From Fulvivirga sediminis (lineage in GTDB: Bacteria; Bacteroidota; Bacteroidia; Cytophagales; Cyclobacteriaceae), in the NCBI RefSeq assembly GCF_016757215.1, contig NZ_JAESIY010000002.1:1-64000 (forward strand): a stretch of DNA of 64,000 nt. The letters run 5' to 3'. The notes below the pieces were generated by a model. It was not told the origin of the DNA and did no database searches. It worked only from the letters and a program-made list of their open reading frames with translations. This document shows, one piece after another, positions 48,509 to 57,569 of the stretch. The translations under genes were made by a program, and so were the position numbers. The stretch's first letter is position 1, and each line of letters begins with the position of its first letter.

Positions 48509-49743
48509 CAGGCATCTACTATTTTATACAACTTATCAGAGGCACGGACTGCATTTTCTATAGGCATAGAAAAAGTATCTCCTTTACTTACATATTCCAC
48601 TGATAAATCTTCTTTTCTGAGCTCTTCTACATTGGCATAAACTACTCCGGTAGTAGGCCCGGTAATCAATATCTTATCTCCTTTGTTGAGTTGATGGGCC
48701 TCCAGCTGAAACTCACCCACCCCTATTTTGCCAAAATATTTTACTCCACGGCCAATGTAAATCTTCTTCTCAGTGGCTTTAGAGCCATAAGTATTATTCC
48801 ATTCACCCATTTTACGGCCTAGGTAGTAGCCATCCCAAAAACCACGATTATATACTTTAGCCAGACGGTTAGTCCAGTCTTCAATTTTATCTGCGGTGTA
48901 AGTACCAGCCTCAATTGCATCTACTGCCTCTTTATAACAGCTTATAGTAGTATCCACATAGTCCGCTGATCTGCCTCTTCCTTCTATTTTCAAAATCTGA
49001 ACACCTGCTTCTACCACTTTATCTATAAACCCAATGGTACATAAGTCCTTGGCACTCATTATATATTCATTATCTATGGCCAGCTCTGTGCCTTCATCAT
49101 CAGTCACTACATAGGTTTTTCTGCAATTTTGAATACAGGCACCTCTATTGGCCGAGGCATTATGTGAATGCAAGCTCAGGTAACATTTTCCAGAAACCGC
49201 CATACAAAGGGCTCCATGAGCGAAAACCTCTATTCTGATCAGCTCGCCAGAAGGACCGGTAATCTGCTGTCTTTCGATCTCTCTGGTAATATGAGCCACC
49301 TGCCTTAAGCTCAACTCACGTGATAGGACCATTACATCAGCAAAAGCACTATAAAACTCAATGGTTTCTATATTGGTAACATTGGCCTGAGTTGAAATAT
49401 GAACAGGAAGGCCAATTTTTCGGCTATAAGACATCACCGCATGATCTGAAGCAATCACTGCGGACACGCCGCTCTCTTTGGCCTGATCTACCAAAGTTTT
49501 CATAAGCCTGATATCATGATCATAAAGCACCGTGTTAATAGTAAGGTAGCTTCTCACCCCCTTTTCATTACATCTCCTTACTATTTCCTTAAGGTCTTCT
49601 GTGGTGAAATTAACAGAAGATCGTGCTCTCATATTGAGCTGCTCTACACCGAAATATACTGAATTACAGCCTGCATTTAAAGCTGCAGAGAGTGATTCAA
49701 ACGAACCAACAGGTGCCATAATTTCTATCTTGCGACTTTGCAT
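48508..49743 (-). CDS. U32 family protein (TrhP-like)
   Basis: 411 residues. It begins IEIMAPVGSFESLSAALNAG and has the U32 signature EVFAHGALCMAVSGKCYLS with the Cys-rich stretch ANRGACIQNCRKTY. Despite the name peptidase U32, characterised members such as TrhP and RlhA carry out RNA hydroxylation and bind iron-sulfur clusters. A TrhP-like role in tRNA wobble uridine hydroxylation is the best guess. The paired ferredoxin supports a redox function rather than proteolysis. Confidence 0.88.
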   Translation of the reverse strand: MQSRKIEIMAPVGSFESLSAALNAGCNSVYFGVEQLNMRARSSVNFTTEDLKEIVRRCNEKGVRSYLTINTVLYDHDIRLMKTLVDQAKESGVSAVIASDHAVMSYSRKIGLPVHISTQANVTNIETIEFYSAFADVMVLSRELSLRQVAHITREIERQQITGPSGELIRIEVFAHGALCMAVSGKCYLSLHSHNASANRGACIQNCRKTYVVTDDEGTELAIDNEYIMSAKDLCTIGFIDKVVEAGVQILKIEGRGRSADYVDTTISCYKEAVDAIEAGTYTADKIEDWTNRLAKVYNRGFWDGYYLGRKMGEWNNTYGSKATEKKIYIGRGVKYFGKIGVGEFQLEAHQLNKGDKILITGPTTGVVYANVEELRKEDLSVEYVSKGDTFSMPIENAVRASDKLYKIVDA

Positions 49744-49771
49744 CTTACCTATTCTTTTTAAAAACCGGCCG

Positions 49772-49779
49772 CAAATTTA
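49772..49779 (-). promoter_or_regulatory. Candidate -7 box (TAAATTTG)
   Basis: An exact TAnnTTTG match on the minus strand, 28 bases upstream of the U32 gene ATG. Confidence 0.4.
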
Positions 49780-49821
49780 ATCTGTTCTCAAATATGAGAA
49801 TATGACATTTGTCAGTGATCG

Positions 49822-50100
49822 CTATGTCATATGTTGGCTTGTATTCCATTGAGACTCAAAATCACTTCTAGAAATAGCAAAGGATTCAAACTCTTCTATA
49901 TCCAATGAGACCTCACTTAAACCACCATACTCATCTTCCCGAAAATGCTCATGATATTTAAGTACCGTTCCTGTGTCGTAAAATTCCATCTGCCTAATCA
50001 CTTCTCCTTGATCTGTAGTTTCAAACCACCAGTAAGAAGTACCCCATGAATCATATTCATCTCCTCTTGATTCATTCCAATGCCTCTTAAAGTATTTCAT
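49822..50100 (-). CDS. Small cytosolic protein, possibly DUF6881-like
   Basis: 92 residues, no signal or membrane segment. It starts MKYFKRHWNESRGDEYDSWG and has SYWWFETTDQGEVIRQMEFY, then YGGLSEVSLD. The arrangement of a conserved N-terminal strand, WWFE-type motif and RQ-E-Y strand resembles small DUF6881-type proteins, but the match is by eye. Monocistronic; function unknown. Confidence 0.6.
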   Translation of the reverse strand: MKYFKRHWNESRGDEYDSWGTSYWWFETTDQGEVIRQMEFYDTGTVLKYHEHFREDEYGGLSEVSLDIEEFESFAISRSDFESQWNTSQHMT

Positions 50101-50120
50101 ACCTTCATTAATTCATCAAA

Positions 50121-50154
50121 ATAAAAAACCGTATCAATACTGTCATTGATACGG
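50121..50154 (-). terminator. Rho-independent terminator of the LLM gene
   Basis: Read leftward, CCGTATCAAT, a six-base loop and ATTGATACGG form a perfect 10-bp stem followed by TTTTTTATTTT. It ends the leftward LLM oxidoreductase transcript. Confidence 0.9.
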
Positions 50155-50192
50155 CTTTAATTCATATTGAAATTATGCTTTTCTACCTTCTT

Positions 50193-51218
50193 TTATGCAC
50201 TCTGCTCTACCATATTAAGCTCATGCATCACTTCAGAAAAGATAGTGAATGATTTCAACCTGTCTTTAATATCATAAACGTTAGAGGTTACTATCAATTC
50301 ATTTACGCCAGTATCTTTCAAAAATTGAGCGGTTTTCTCTTTCACAGTATCCTTAGATCCCACAAAAGCATACTTCATCATCCTTTGAAAGGCCGGATTT
50401 TCTATAAGCTCTCTTATTTCCGGAGTCATATCAATAGGAGGCTGCAAATAGTCCATCTTATTGGTTAAAACACCTAGCATCATCCTAACCATAGAAGTAG
50501 AAAGCCTATCAGCTTCCTCGTCAGTGGCCGCAGCTATAATATTTACTCCTGCAATAGTGTAAGGATCACTCAAATATGCTGAAGGTTTAAAATTATTATA
50601 ATATATATTCAAAGCATCAAACAGATGAGTAGGTGCAAAATGACTAGCAAATACATAAGGCAGTCCTTTCTCAGCGGCCAGATAAGCACTATCTGTGCTA
50701 GAACCTAAAATATACATAGGCACATCTATGCCCTCTGCCATAGTAGCTCTTACGCTTGCCTGAGCATTTTCAGGAGAAAAATATTCCTGAATTTGCTCTA
50801 TTTCTCTAGGGAAATGGTGTACCGCCTGAATACGGTCTGGTCTAATGGCATGAGCTGTAGTTTGATCTGTACCAGGCGCACGACCAAGGCCAAGATCTAT
50901 ACGACCAGGGTATAACTGCCCTAAGGTGCCAAACTGCTCCGAAACGATAAGCGGCGAATGGTTTGGCAACATAATACCACCAGAGCCCACACGGATAGAT
51001 TCCGTAGCTCCTGCAATATGACCAATAAGCACTGCTGTTGCAGCGCTCGCAATACTTATCATATTATGATGCTCTGCCAGCCAAAAACGTTTATAACCCA
51101 ATTTCTCCACATGTCTGGCTAAAGCCACACTATTATCAAAAGAATCTCTAGGAGTACCACCTGAAAGAACAGGGGCAAGCTCCAAAACTGAGTACTTTAT
51201 ATCTTCTCTTCTCTCCAT
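50193..51218 (-). CDS. LLM class flavin-dependent oxidoreductase
   Basis: 341 residues, luciferase-like TIM-barrel fold. Typical strings are [12 protein letters not shown] (about 42-53), [16 protein letters not shown] (about 75-90), [15 protein letters not shown] (about 104-118) and [18 protein letters not shown]. This is the YvbT/LuxA-like subgroup of FMN monooxygenases found widely outside bioluminescence; no lux partner genes are nearby. The substrate is unknown. It neighbours nitroreductase and peroxide-defence genes. Confidence 0.9.
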   Translation of the reverse strand: MERREDIKYSVLELAPVLSGGTPRDSFDNSVALARHVEKLGYKRFWLAEHHNMISIASAATAVLIGHIAGATESIRVGSGGIMLPNHSPLIVSEQFGTLGQLYPGRIDLGLGRAPGTDQTTAHAIRPDRIQAVHHFPREIEQIQEYFSPENAQASVRATMAEGIDVPMYILGSSTDSAYLAAEKGLPYVFASHFAPTHLFDALNIYYNNFKPSAYLSDPYTIAGVNIIAAATDEEADRLSTSMVRMMLGVLTNKMDYLQPPIDMTPEIRELIENPAFQRMMKYAFVGSKDTVKEKTAQFLKDTGVNELIVTSNVYDIKDRLKSFTIFSEVMHELNMVEQSA

Positions 51219-51281
51219 TTAAATTTGTCGTTTAAACTCTAAATATGAGTACGTATTATAGTATATGAAAGATGCTTAAAA

Positions 51282-51318
51282 TAAAAAAAGCTGCATTCAA
51301 ATCATGAATACAGCTTTA
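51282..51318 (-). terminator. Rho-independent terminator of the nitroreductase gene
   Basis: AAAGCTG (51287-51293) and CAGCTTT (51311-51317), with ATTCA/TGAAT inside and one mismatch, form a stem. Read leftward it is followed by TTTTTTTATTTT. Confidence 0.85.
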
Positions 51319-51340
51319 TATTTTAAAACTAAGCCAACTT

Positions 51341-51967
51341 TCACACATGTATTAGCAAATCTTCTTCAGACTTGCCTGTTTTAGGTGCTGCTACGCTATC
51401 TCTCTTCTCTATCTTATCACTTAAAAGCATCATAGCAACACTCTTTAACCCTAATTCTTTAAGCCCCAACAGTTTATCAAGGCCCTCAGATTTAAAACTT
51501 TCTATTGGAGTGGCCTTCACGTTCGCTTTAACCGCGGCTACCAACCCTACTCCAAAAGCCAAATACGCCTGACGAGCAGCCCACAGAAAATTATTTTCAG
51601 GAGTATCTTTTATGTATTCTTCCATTTTAGCGCCCAGAGGTGCCAATTTTTCTGGCGTGAAATTTCTTACTTCAATGTTAATATCTATAAAAGTTTTCAC
51701 TCTAGCCTCTGTCACCTTATCCCATGCTGCAAATACTAAGAGATGAGAGCAATCTTCGATTTCCTTTTCATCAAAAGTTACAGGAAGTAACTGCCCCTTT
51801 AACTCTTGATCTTTTATCACAAAAACCTGAAACGGCTGAACCCCCATAGAGGTAGGAGCCATACGTATTGACTCTAAAATCTCCTGCACTTTATCTTCCG
51901 TACTTATGTAACCGCTTTTCTTAGCAGTTTCACTCACTCTATCAACAGCGTCATTTATCCTCATCAC
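51341..51967 (-). CDS. Nitroreductase family protein
   Basis: 208 residues, the usual NfsB/NfnB length for an FMN-binding NAD(P)H oxidoreductase. Early ESIRMAPTSMGVQPFQVFVI (about 29-48) and AARQAYLAFGVGLVAAVKAN (about 128-147) match the family; the C-terminal end is near AAPKTGKSEEDL. It probably reduces quinones or nitro-compounds. It lies next to the ohr operon but has its own promoter-like box. Confidence 0.87.
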   Translation of the reverse strand: MMRINDAVDRVSETAKKSGYISTEDKVQEILESIRMAPTSMGVQPFQVFVIKDQELKGQLLPVTFDEKEIEDCSHLLVFAAWDKVTEARVKTFIDINIEVRNFTPEKLAPLGAKMEEYIKDTPENNFLWAARQAYLAFGVGLVAAVKANVKATPIESFKSEGLDKLLGLKELGLKSVAMMLLSDKIEKRDSVAAPKTGKSEEDLLIHV

Positions 51968-52002
51968 TCACCAACTTCAATAATCTATGTTCCAACAGCG
52001 AG

Positions 52003-52010
52003 CAAAGGTA
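52003..52010 (-). promoter_or_regulatory. Candidate -7 box (TACCTTTG)
   Basis: An exact TAnnTTTG match on the minus strand, 35 bases upstream of the nitroreductase ATG and four bases after the ohr stop codon. It suggests separate transcription from ohr. Confidence 0.5.
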
Positions 52011-52014
52011 ATGA

Positions 52015-52434
52015 TTATTTGGTAGTTACTTCCAACTCTACGTCAATATTATTTCTTGTAGCGTTAGAATAAGGGCAAACTTCGTGCGCTTTTTTCGCTA
52101 ATTCTTCAGCTGTATCCTGGTCAACATCCGGAATATTAATCTCTAATTTAACAGCAAGACCAAAAGCCTCTCCATTTTTACCAATGCTAACATCAGCAGT
52201 AACTGAAGTGGTTCCTGTTTTTACCTTAGCATTTTTTATCATCAGGTTCAATGCACTATCAAAACAAGCCGCATAACCTGCTGCAAATAATATTTCAGGA
52301 TTTAAATTCTCCTCTGCAGGACCGCCCAACTCTTTAGGCATTTTAACATCTGCATCTAATACGCCGTTTGATGATTTAACGTGTCCATTTCTACCGCCTG
52401 TAGCAGTAGCCTGTGCTGTGTATATCGCTTTCAT
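52015..52434 (-). CDS. ohr: Organic hydroperoxide resistance protein (Ohr)
   Basis: 139 residues, typical OsmC/Ohr size. The two catalytic cysteines are visible in GYAACFDSAL and HEVCPYSNATRNN, the latter being the Ohr-type motif rather than OsmC. It reduces organic and fatty acid hydroperoxides with lipoyl-thiol help. It lies 11 bases downstream of the OhrR-type regulator on the same strand. Confidence 0.95.
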   Translation of the reverse strand: MKAIYTAQATATGGRNGHVKSSNGVLDADVKMPKELGGPAEENLNPEILFAAGYAACFDSALNLMIKNAKVKTGTTSVTADVSIGKNGEAFGLAVKLEINIPDVDQDTAEELAKKAHEVCPYSNATRNNIDVELEVTTK

Positions 52435-52445
52435 AATTGTATTAT

Positions 52446-52883
52446 TTATTTTTGATTTAACTTATTTAATATTTCATTAAGTCTCGATTTCAGAAAATCA
52501 TACTCTTCTTTATTCATATCCAAAGACTTTACTATTTCATCTGGAATACATTCTGCCTCCACTTTCATGTTCATACCTGAATCTGTAAGCCTTACTATTA
52601 AACTTCTTTCATCTACTTCGCTGCGCTTTCTTTCCAAAATACCCTTACTCTCCATCCGTTTAAGCAGTGGAGTGAGTGTGCCGCTATCTAAGTACAACTG
52701 CTCTCCAAGTTCTTTTACTGACAAAGCCTCCTCTTCCCATAGCACCAGCATTACCAGATATTGCGGATAAGTTATATCCAACTTATCTAGCAATGGTCTA
52801 TAATGCGAGGTGAGCAGCCTTGATATAGCGTGCATTTTAAAGCAAATCTGATTCTCTAAAAGAAATTTATTCATTGCAGGCAA
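52446..52883 (-). CDS. ohrR: MarR family peroxide sensor OhrR
   Basis: 145 residues. The N-terminal sensing cysteine is Cys14 in ENQICFKMHAISR, followed by the OhrR-type segments LDITYPQYLVMLVLWEEE, DSGTLTPLLKRME and the wing RSEVDERSLIVRLT. Oxidation of this Cys by organic hydroperoxides releases repression. It is co-transcribed with ohr, and a palindromic operator lies just before its start. Confidence 0.92.
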   Translation of the reverse strand: MPAMNKFLLENQICFKMHAISRLLTSHYRPLLDKLDITYPQYLVMLVLWEEEALSVKELGEQLYLDSGTLTPLLKRMESKGILERKRSEVDERSLIVRLTDSGMNMKVEAECIPDEIVKSLDMNKEEYDFLKSRLNEILNKLNQK

Positions 52884-52905
52884 TTATATTGTACACAATT
52901 TAATA
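52881..52905 (-). promoter_or_regulatory. Candidate OhrR operator
   Basis: The AT-rich dyad around TATATTGTACACAATTTAAT contains TTGTA/TACAA and ATTGT/ACAAT arms and overlaps the ohrR start. It resembles the TACAATTAAATTGTA-type operators known for OhrR. Autoregulation of ohrR-ohr is inferred. Confidence 0.55.
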
Positions 52906-52986
52906 ACGTAAAAGCATTCTATAGGTTTCACGATTTTATTTTTTTTCAGTTAATAAGATTAGAATGGCAGCTTACTAACTGTGAGA

Positions 52987-53919
52987 CTACCTCCACTTCA
53001 CGGTAATGAAGCGCTCGTTCTTTTTAAAGCCATCAGGCACTCCCTTCAAAATATATTTTCTGAGTTTTGAAAGCAATAATTCTTTGGTAAAACTATTATG
53101 CACCACTAAGCTTACTTCTCTGGCTGGCTGAGGTTCTTTAAATCGTTTCACAAAATCATTATCATAGCTAGGGTGTACTGCCAACTCCGGTATCAATGTA
53201 AAGCCACTATGACTTTGGATCATATTTTTTAAAGTCTCTATAGATCCACTCTCAAAAGATATTCTAGTTTCAGTATTATTATGTCGCTCTTCATCACAAA
53301 TATTTAATACCTGATTTCTAAAACAGTGACCTTTATCTAATAACCAAAGCCCTTTTCTTTCAATATTAGCAGGATCTGCCGCTTCCTTTTTCAATAGCAG
53401 ATGATCTCGATGTGCATATACCAGAAAAGGCTCATAAAATAAAGGAATTTCCCGAACATGGCTTTCTGATAAAGGAGTAGCCATAATTCCAATATCTAAT
53501 GTATTATTTTGAATACCTGCAATAATTTCCTCACTCTGAATCTCCTTTATTTCCAAATAGATATCTGGATGATCATCACTGAAATTTTTCAAAAATAACG
53601 GTAATAAATAAGGCGCTATGGTTGGTATTATCCCTATTTTAAATTTTCCTTTGACCTCATTCAATTCCTGATTTACCATTTCTTTAAGGCCTGCCACTTC
53701 TCTTAGTATTTGCCGTGCCTTAATAATAAAACGCTCCCCCATTAAAGTAGGTGCTATAGGCTGAGTAGAGCGGTCAAAAATATTAATCCCTATCTCCTCT
53801 TCCAGTTTCTTTACTTGCAGTGTAAGTGTAGGCTGGGCTACAAAGCAGCTATCTGCTGCTTTCACAAAATGTCTGTGAGTATCCAACGCTACTATATATT
53901 GTAATTGTTGTAAAGTCAT
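52987..53919 (-). CDS. oxyR: OxyR-type hydrogen peroxide sensor (LysR family)
   Basis: 310 residues. The N-terminal HTH begins MTLQQLQYIVALDTHRHFVK. The effector domain contains GHCFRNQVLNIC, placing cysteines at residues 199 and 208, the same numbers as the redox pair of E. coli OxyR. It should activate peroxide-defence genes on oxidation. Its own target is not visible; neighbours are ohr, ohrR and a nitroreductase. Confidence 0.93.
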   Translation of the reverse strand: MTLQQLQYIVALDTHRHFVKAADSCFVAQPTLTLQVKKLEEEIGINIFDRSTQPIAPTLMGERFIIKARQILREVAGLKEMVNQELNEVKGKFKIGIIPTIAPYLLPLFLKNFSDDHPDIYLEIKEIQSEEIIAGIQNNTLDIGIMATPLSESHVREIPLFYEPFLVYAHRDHLLLKKEAADPANIERKGLWLLDKGHCFRNQVLNICDEERHNNTETRISFESGSIETLKNMIQSHSGFTLIPELAVHPSYDNDFVKRFKEPQPAREVSLVVHNSFTKELLLSKLRKYILKGVPDGFKKNERFITVKWR

Positions 53920-54276
53920 TTAAATAGATTTTTATAAGATAGTGAGTGTTAATCATGCCTATTTTATTAAAAGATCAGAGCATCAAATAGCACCCATTTC
54001 ACTTCAAATATATTTATTTTTTAAATAAATATATTAATTAAATCCGTTTTATAAATAACAAGCCGAAATTCACAGCTTTTAAATCAAATCAGTAATTACT
54101 TTTTATTAATCATTATCAACAATTGAATCAGTAGAAATTTCAATTCACTACTCCTCTATAAATATACAATCATGTAGAAATACTTCCTCGCGGAAATGAC
54201 CCTACAAGGGCTTCATAGCTCAAAATGAGCTAAAACAGGCTTTGGCAACTAATTGGCAATAATTAAGGTACCACCA
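53920..54276. other. Intergenic region between oxyR and a divergent gene
   Basis: About 350 AT-rich bases that must contain the oxyR promoter. I see no clear OxyR-type dyad, no RNA element and no gene. Confidence 0.45.
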
Positions 54277-54864
54277 ATGAGAAAGATCATGAAAATAATT
54301 ATACTTACCATATTTACTCTAATCTCTGGAATTGTGTACGCTCAACCAGCCAACCTAGCTATGGCAGAAACTAATTCCGAAGGAATGGCCCGTATACCAG
54401 ACGAAGAAAATAGTAACTCTTCAGCTTACCTTAAAAGGAAAGAGATTAAACATTTTATAGAGTCTAATTTTGCAAATAAATCTGAAAAAGCTCTTTATGT
54501 TAGTTGTAATGATGACAGTATGTATTACGAGCAAGACACTATAAAAATACACCAGCTACATAAAAATTATTACCCTAACATAGAGTGCTGCAAATTCATA
54601 GAATGGGGTATGATTTCAGATTCCAAATTTATTTGGACCGATCTCTCCACCTGCAATCAAAACTATGATAAATCGTACTACCTATCACCTACCATCATTA
54701 AGGTGATTGACAAAGGAAATTCTATATTCATAAGAATAGTAAGGAATGACTTAATAGTAGATACGTTTAAAGTAGTAGACATTGAAGAAAAACCATCAAG
54801 ATATCACAATACTATTAACAAAACCTTATTACTGACTAGAGTAAAAACCGTTCGCAAATCATAA
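54277..54864 (+). CDS. Secreted protein of unknown function
   Basis: 195 residues from the ATG at 54277 (MRKIMKIIILTIFTLISG); a TTG 24 bases upstream opens the same frame but adds non-signal residues. A signal peptide ends near VYAQ, so the product is exported. The mature part contains AETNSEGMARIPDEENSNSS and YVSCNDDSMYYEQDT, with Cys pair ECC and STCNQNY. No domain recognised. A terminator follows. Confidence 0.65.
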   Translation: MRKIMKIIILTIFTLISGIVYAQPANLAMAETNSEGMARIPDEENSNSSAYLKRKEIKHFIESNFANKSEKALYVSCNDDSMYYEQDTIKIHQLHKNYYPNIECCKFIEWGMISDSKFIWTDLSTCNQNYDKSYYLSPTIIKVIDKGNSIFIRIVRNDLIVDTFKVVDIEEKPSRYHNTINKTLLLTRVKTVRKS

Positions 54865-54886
54865 TTACACCTAGGACGTCAGATAG

Positions 54887-54920
54887 AAAGCCGTACTTTT
54901 CATTGAGTACGGCTTTTTTA
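54887..54920 (+). terminator. Rho-independent terminator
   Basis: AAAGCCGTAC (54887-54896) and GTACGGCTTT (54906-54915) form a perfect 10-bp stem followed by a T-run. It terminates the secreted-protein gene. Confidence 0.93.
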
Positions 54921-55079
54921 TTAGCCTAAAGGCCACTTAACATGATGTTGATTTTTATAAATATCTTTGAAAGAACCAAGGCATAAACTCCTTTATATTA
55001 TAGTAATAGTTAATGATGGTTCTATTGACTTAATTTTAAAACAGGTCAATTTATTTCAAGGTTATTGACAAATATTGTG

Positions 55080-55595
55080 ATGAATAATCTACCCTCTATT
55101 AAAACAAATCGCCTTCTTATCAGAAGTATAAATGAAATGGATATTGAGAATATCTACAGAGGTCTGTCAGACCCTGAAGTTATACAATACTATGGCATAA
55201 GTTACAACAGCTTAGAAGCAACCCAAGAGCAGATGGATTGGTACGCAGCTCCTGACCAGTACTGGTGGGCCATAAACTCTGCTGATAATAAAACTTTTTA
55301 TGGTGCAGCAGGCCTGAATGACGTATTACATCAACACCATAAGGCAGAAATTGGCTTTTGGCTTCTACCTCCTTTTTGGGGACAAGGGATTATACAAGAG
55401 GCACTGCCAGAGATCTGTAGATATGGGTACGATAAGCTTAACCTACATAGAATAGAAGGATTTGTAGAATCAGACAATGAAAACAGCAAGAAGGCATTAA
55501 CAAAACTCAACTTTAAACATGAAGGAACTATGAGAGATTGTGAAATAAAAAATGGTCAGTTTATTAGCCTTGAGATATATGCAAAAATAAAGTGA
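55080..55595 (+). CDS. GNAT acetyltransferase, RimJ/RimL type
   Basis: 171 residues from the ATG at 55080; the frame is open five codons upstream from a TTG. Typical motifs are TNRLLIRSINEMDIENI, then KAEIGFWLLPPFWGQGIIQE (acetyl-CoA loop) and NLHRIEGFVESDNENSKKAL. The family acetylates ribosomal protein N-termini or small amines; the substrate is unknown. It precedes the AraC gene by about 80 bases. Confidence 0.9.
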   Translation: MNNLPSIKTNRLLIRSINEMDIENIYRGLSDPEVIQYYGISYNSLEATQEQMDWYAAPDQYWWAINSADNKTFYGAAGLNDVLHQHHKAEIGFWLLPPFWGQGIIQEALPEICRYGYDKLNLHRIEGFVESDNENSKKALTKLNFKHEGTMRDCEIKNGQFISLEIYAKIK

Positions 55596-55674
55596 TAATC
55601 CTGAAGAATTATTCATCCAAAGTGCAGCAAAAAACTAAAAGTAATTAAGATTATATCAATTAAAACACATAAGC

Positions 55675-56568
55675 GTGGAGTCATTAGAAGAATTTTATAA
55701 TCATAAATTTCTATTACCGCCCCAAATCAGGCATCATGAAATAGGCCTTTTTGACATTTTTAATATAGAAGAGAACATAAAGTTTAAATATGAAACCCCA
55801 GCTTACGTGCGCAGAGATTTTTATAAAATTATGCTATATGAAGGCAACAATATTTTTCATTTTGGAGATGAAAGTATTCCCGTAGAGGGAACTACCCTGT
55901 TATTTTTCAACCCAAGTACCCCCTATTCATACGAACCACTAACACCAGATACTAAAGGTTTTTTCTGCGTTTTTAAAGAAGAGTTTTTCGCAGAAAACCT
56001 AAGAATAAGCCTACCCAACTTGCCTTTATTTAAACCAAATGCCAAGCCCATTTTTAAGATTTCCAACGCATTAAAAGCAGACATCTACACTTTATTTGAA
56101 AAAATAAAAAAAGAAATAGACTCTGATTTCAGCTATAAATCGGCTCTTATTCAAAGTTATGTCTCTCAAATAGTATATTCTGCATTAAAATATGAACCGC
56201 TCCAGGTTAAACCTGGCCCCACAGATGCTAATGCGCGAATTACTTCTGTTTTTCTAGAACTACTAGAAAGACAATTCCCTGTTAAGAGCATAGATCAAAA
56301 TTTCATATATAGAAAACCAGCACACTTTGCTGATCAACTAGCCGTACATGTAAACTACCTGAACAGAGCCTTAAAAAAAGTTACTGGAAAAACCACCACT
56401 GAACATATAGCCGAACGGACGTTGGCTGAAGCCAAAGCATTACTAAAACATACCCATTGGAATATTGCAGAAATAAGTATAGCCCTAGGTTATGAAGATC
56501 AGTCTCATTTCAATAGTTTTTTCAAAAAGCATACTCACTATTCCCCTTCCGAATATAGAAATATTTGA
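55675..56568 (+). CDS. AraC family transcriptional regulator, GTG start
   Basis: 297 residues, starting with GTG at 55675; no in-frame ATG is nearer the family start. An N-terminal cupin-like sensor (about 1-140) precedes the AraC DNA-binding domain (about 195-297) with HFADQLAVHVNYLNRALKKV and IAEISIALGYEDQSHFNSFF ending SPSEYRN. It is followed 71 bases later by an SDR gene it probably regulates, a frequent pairing in Bacteroidota. Confidence 0.92.
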   Translation: MESLEEFYNHKFLLPPQIRHHEIGLFDIFNIEENIKFKYETPAYVRRDFYKIMLYEGNNIFHFGDESIPVEGTTLLFFNPSTPYSYEPLTPDTKGFFCVFKEEFFAENLRISLPNLPLFKPNAKPIFKISNALKADIYTLFEKIKKEIDSDFSYKSALIQSYVSQIVYSALKYEPLQVKPGPTDANARITSVFLELLERQFPVKSIDQNFIYRKPAHFADQLAVHVNYLNRALKKVTGKTTTEHIAERTLAEAKALLKHTHWNIAEISIALGYEDQSHFNSFFKKHTHYSPSEYRNI

Positions 56569-56620
56569 ATAGCGCAAATTTTGGTTTGGCTTATATAAAT
56601 TAAGCTCATAACGTCTCACC

Positions 56621-56628
56621 TAGTTTTG
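56621..56628 (+). promoter_or_regulatory. Candidate -7 box (TAGTTTTG)
   Basis: An exact TAnnTTTG match 11 bases before the SDR ATG, implying a very short leader. No clear -33 element. Confidence 0.4.
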
Positions 56629-56639
56629 TGTAAAAAACT

Positions 56640-57491
56640 ATGAAGAACACAAAAGTATGGTACATTACCGGAGCCTCAAAAGGCATCGGGTTAGCCCTAA
56701 CCAATCAATTATTAAAGCTAGGACACCAAGTAGCTGCTACCAGCAGAGACGCTAAAAACCTGGAACACAAAGTAGATGAGCAATACTCAGCTTCCTTTTT
56801 ACCATTAGAAGTAGATTTAAGCGATGAAATTTCCATCAAAAAGTCGATACAAGCTACAATAAAGCAATTCAAAAAAATAGATGTAGTAGTAAACAATGCC
56901 GGCTATGGTACTGGAGGAGCACTGGAAGAGCTTAGCCAAGTTGAAATCCAAAAGAGCTTTGAGATTAACTTCTTCGCTATAATAAAAGTAATACAACAGG
57001 CTTTACCTCACATGAGAAAAGAGAAAAGCGGCCATATAATCAACATTTCATCTATTGCAGGATTTGCACCTGGCACAGGGTGGTCTGTATATGGAGCAGC
57101 GAAAGCAGCCATAAACGGCCTATCTGAAGGGCTGGCCAATGAACTAAAACCACTAGGTATTCATGTCTCAATAATTTCTCCCGGCTGGTTCAGAACTGCA
57201 TTTGCCAAAGATGAGTCGATTGAACTCAGTGAAAATCAAATTGAAGACTATAAACACGTCAGAGACGCACATGCAAAATTTAAATCAACTGACGGCCATC
57301 AAATTGGAGACCCGGATCAAGTAGCTTACGCACTATTAAAACTTATTGAAGACGAAAACCCACCTGTAAATCTATTTTTAGGTAGTGATGCACACGAAAG
57401 AGCTACCGCTAAAATAGGTACTATCATGAATAGCATCAATGAGTGGAAGCAGGTGTCATATTCTACTGACTTTAACATCATCAGTGAATAA
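56640..57491 (+). CDS. Short-chain dehydrogenase/reductase
   Basis: 283 residues. The cofactor loop TGASKGIGLALT (about 10-21), NNAGYG, ISSIAG and YGAAKAA (catalytic Tyr-x3-Lys) identify a classical SDR, with the longer C-terminal extension seen in the retinol-dehydrogenase-like subgroup. The substrate cannot be named. It is adjacent to an AraC regulator on the same strand. Confidence 0.92.
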   Translation: MKNTKVWYITGASKGIGLALTNQLLKLGHQVAATSRDAKNLEHKVDEQYSASFLPLEVDLSDEISIKKSIQATIKQFKKIDVVVNNAGYGTGGALEELSQVEIQKSFEINFFAIIKVIQQALPHMRKEKSGHIINISSIAGFAPGTGWSVYGAAKAAINGLSEGLANELKPLGIHVSIISPGWFRTAFAKDESIELSENQIEDYKHVRDAHAKFKSTDGHQIGDPDQVAYALLKLIEDENPPVNLFLGSDAHERATAKIGTIMNSINEWKQVSYSTDFNIISE

Positions 57492-57510
57492 TAACCAATT
57501 ATAAGAGAGA

Positions 57511-57550
57511 AAATAAGGCTTGGGTACAGAGTTTAACCCAAGCCCTATTC
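57511..57550. terminator. Hairpin between convergent SDR and dehydrogenase genes
   Basis: GGCTTGGGT (57517-57525) and ACCCAAGCC (57536-57544) form a perfect 9-bp stem. Read leftward a TTATTTT follows; rightward the T-run is weak. It probably terminates the leftward GapN-like gene and perhaps also the SDR. Confidence 0.75.
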
Positions 57551-57569
57551 TATTCGGCTTCTGAATGAT

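Noticed and set aside
48508-49743. Protease function suggested by the U32 family name
   Set aside because: Characterised relatives act on RNA, and the paired ferredoxin points to redox chemistry.
50193-51218. Bioluminescence luciferase
   Set aside because: The subgroup is the common LLM oxidoreductase type, and no lux partner genes are present.
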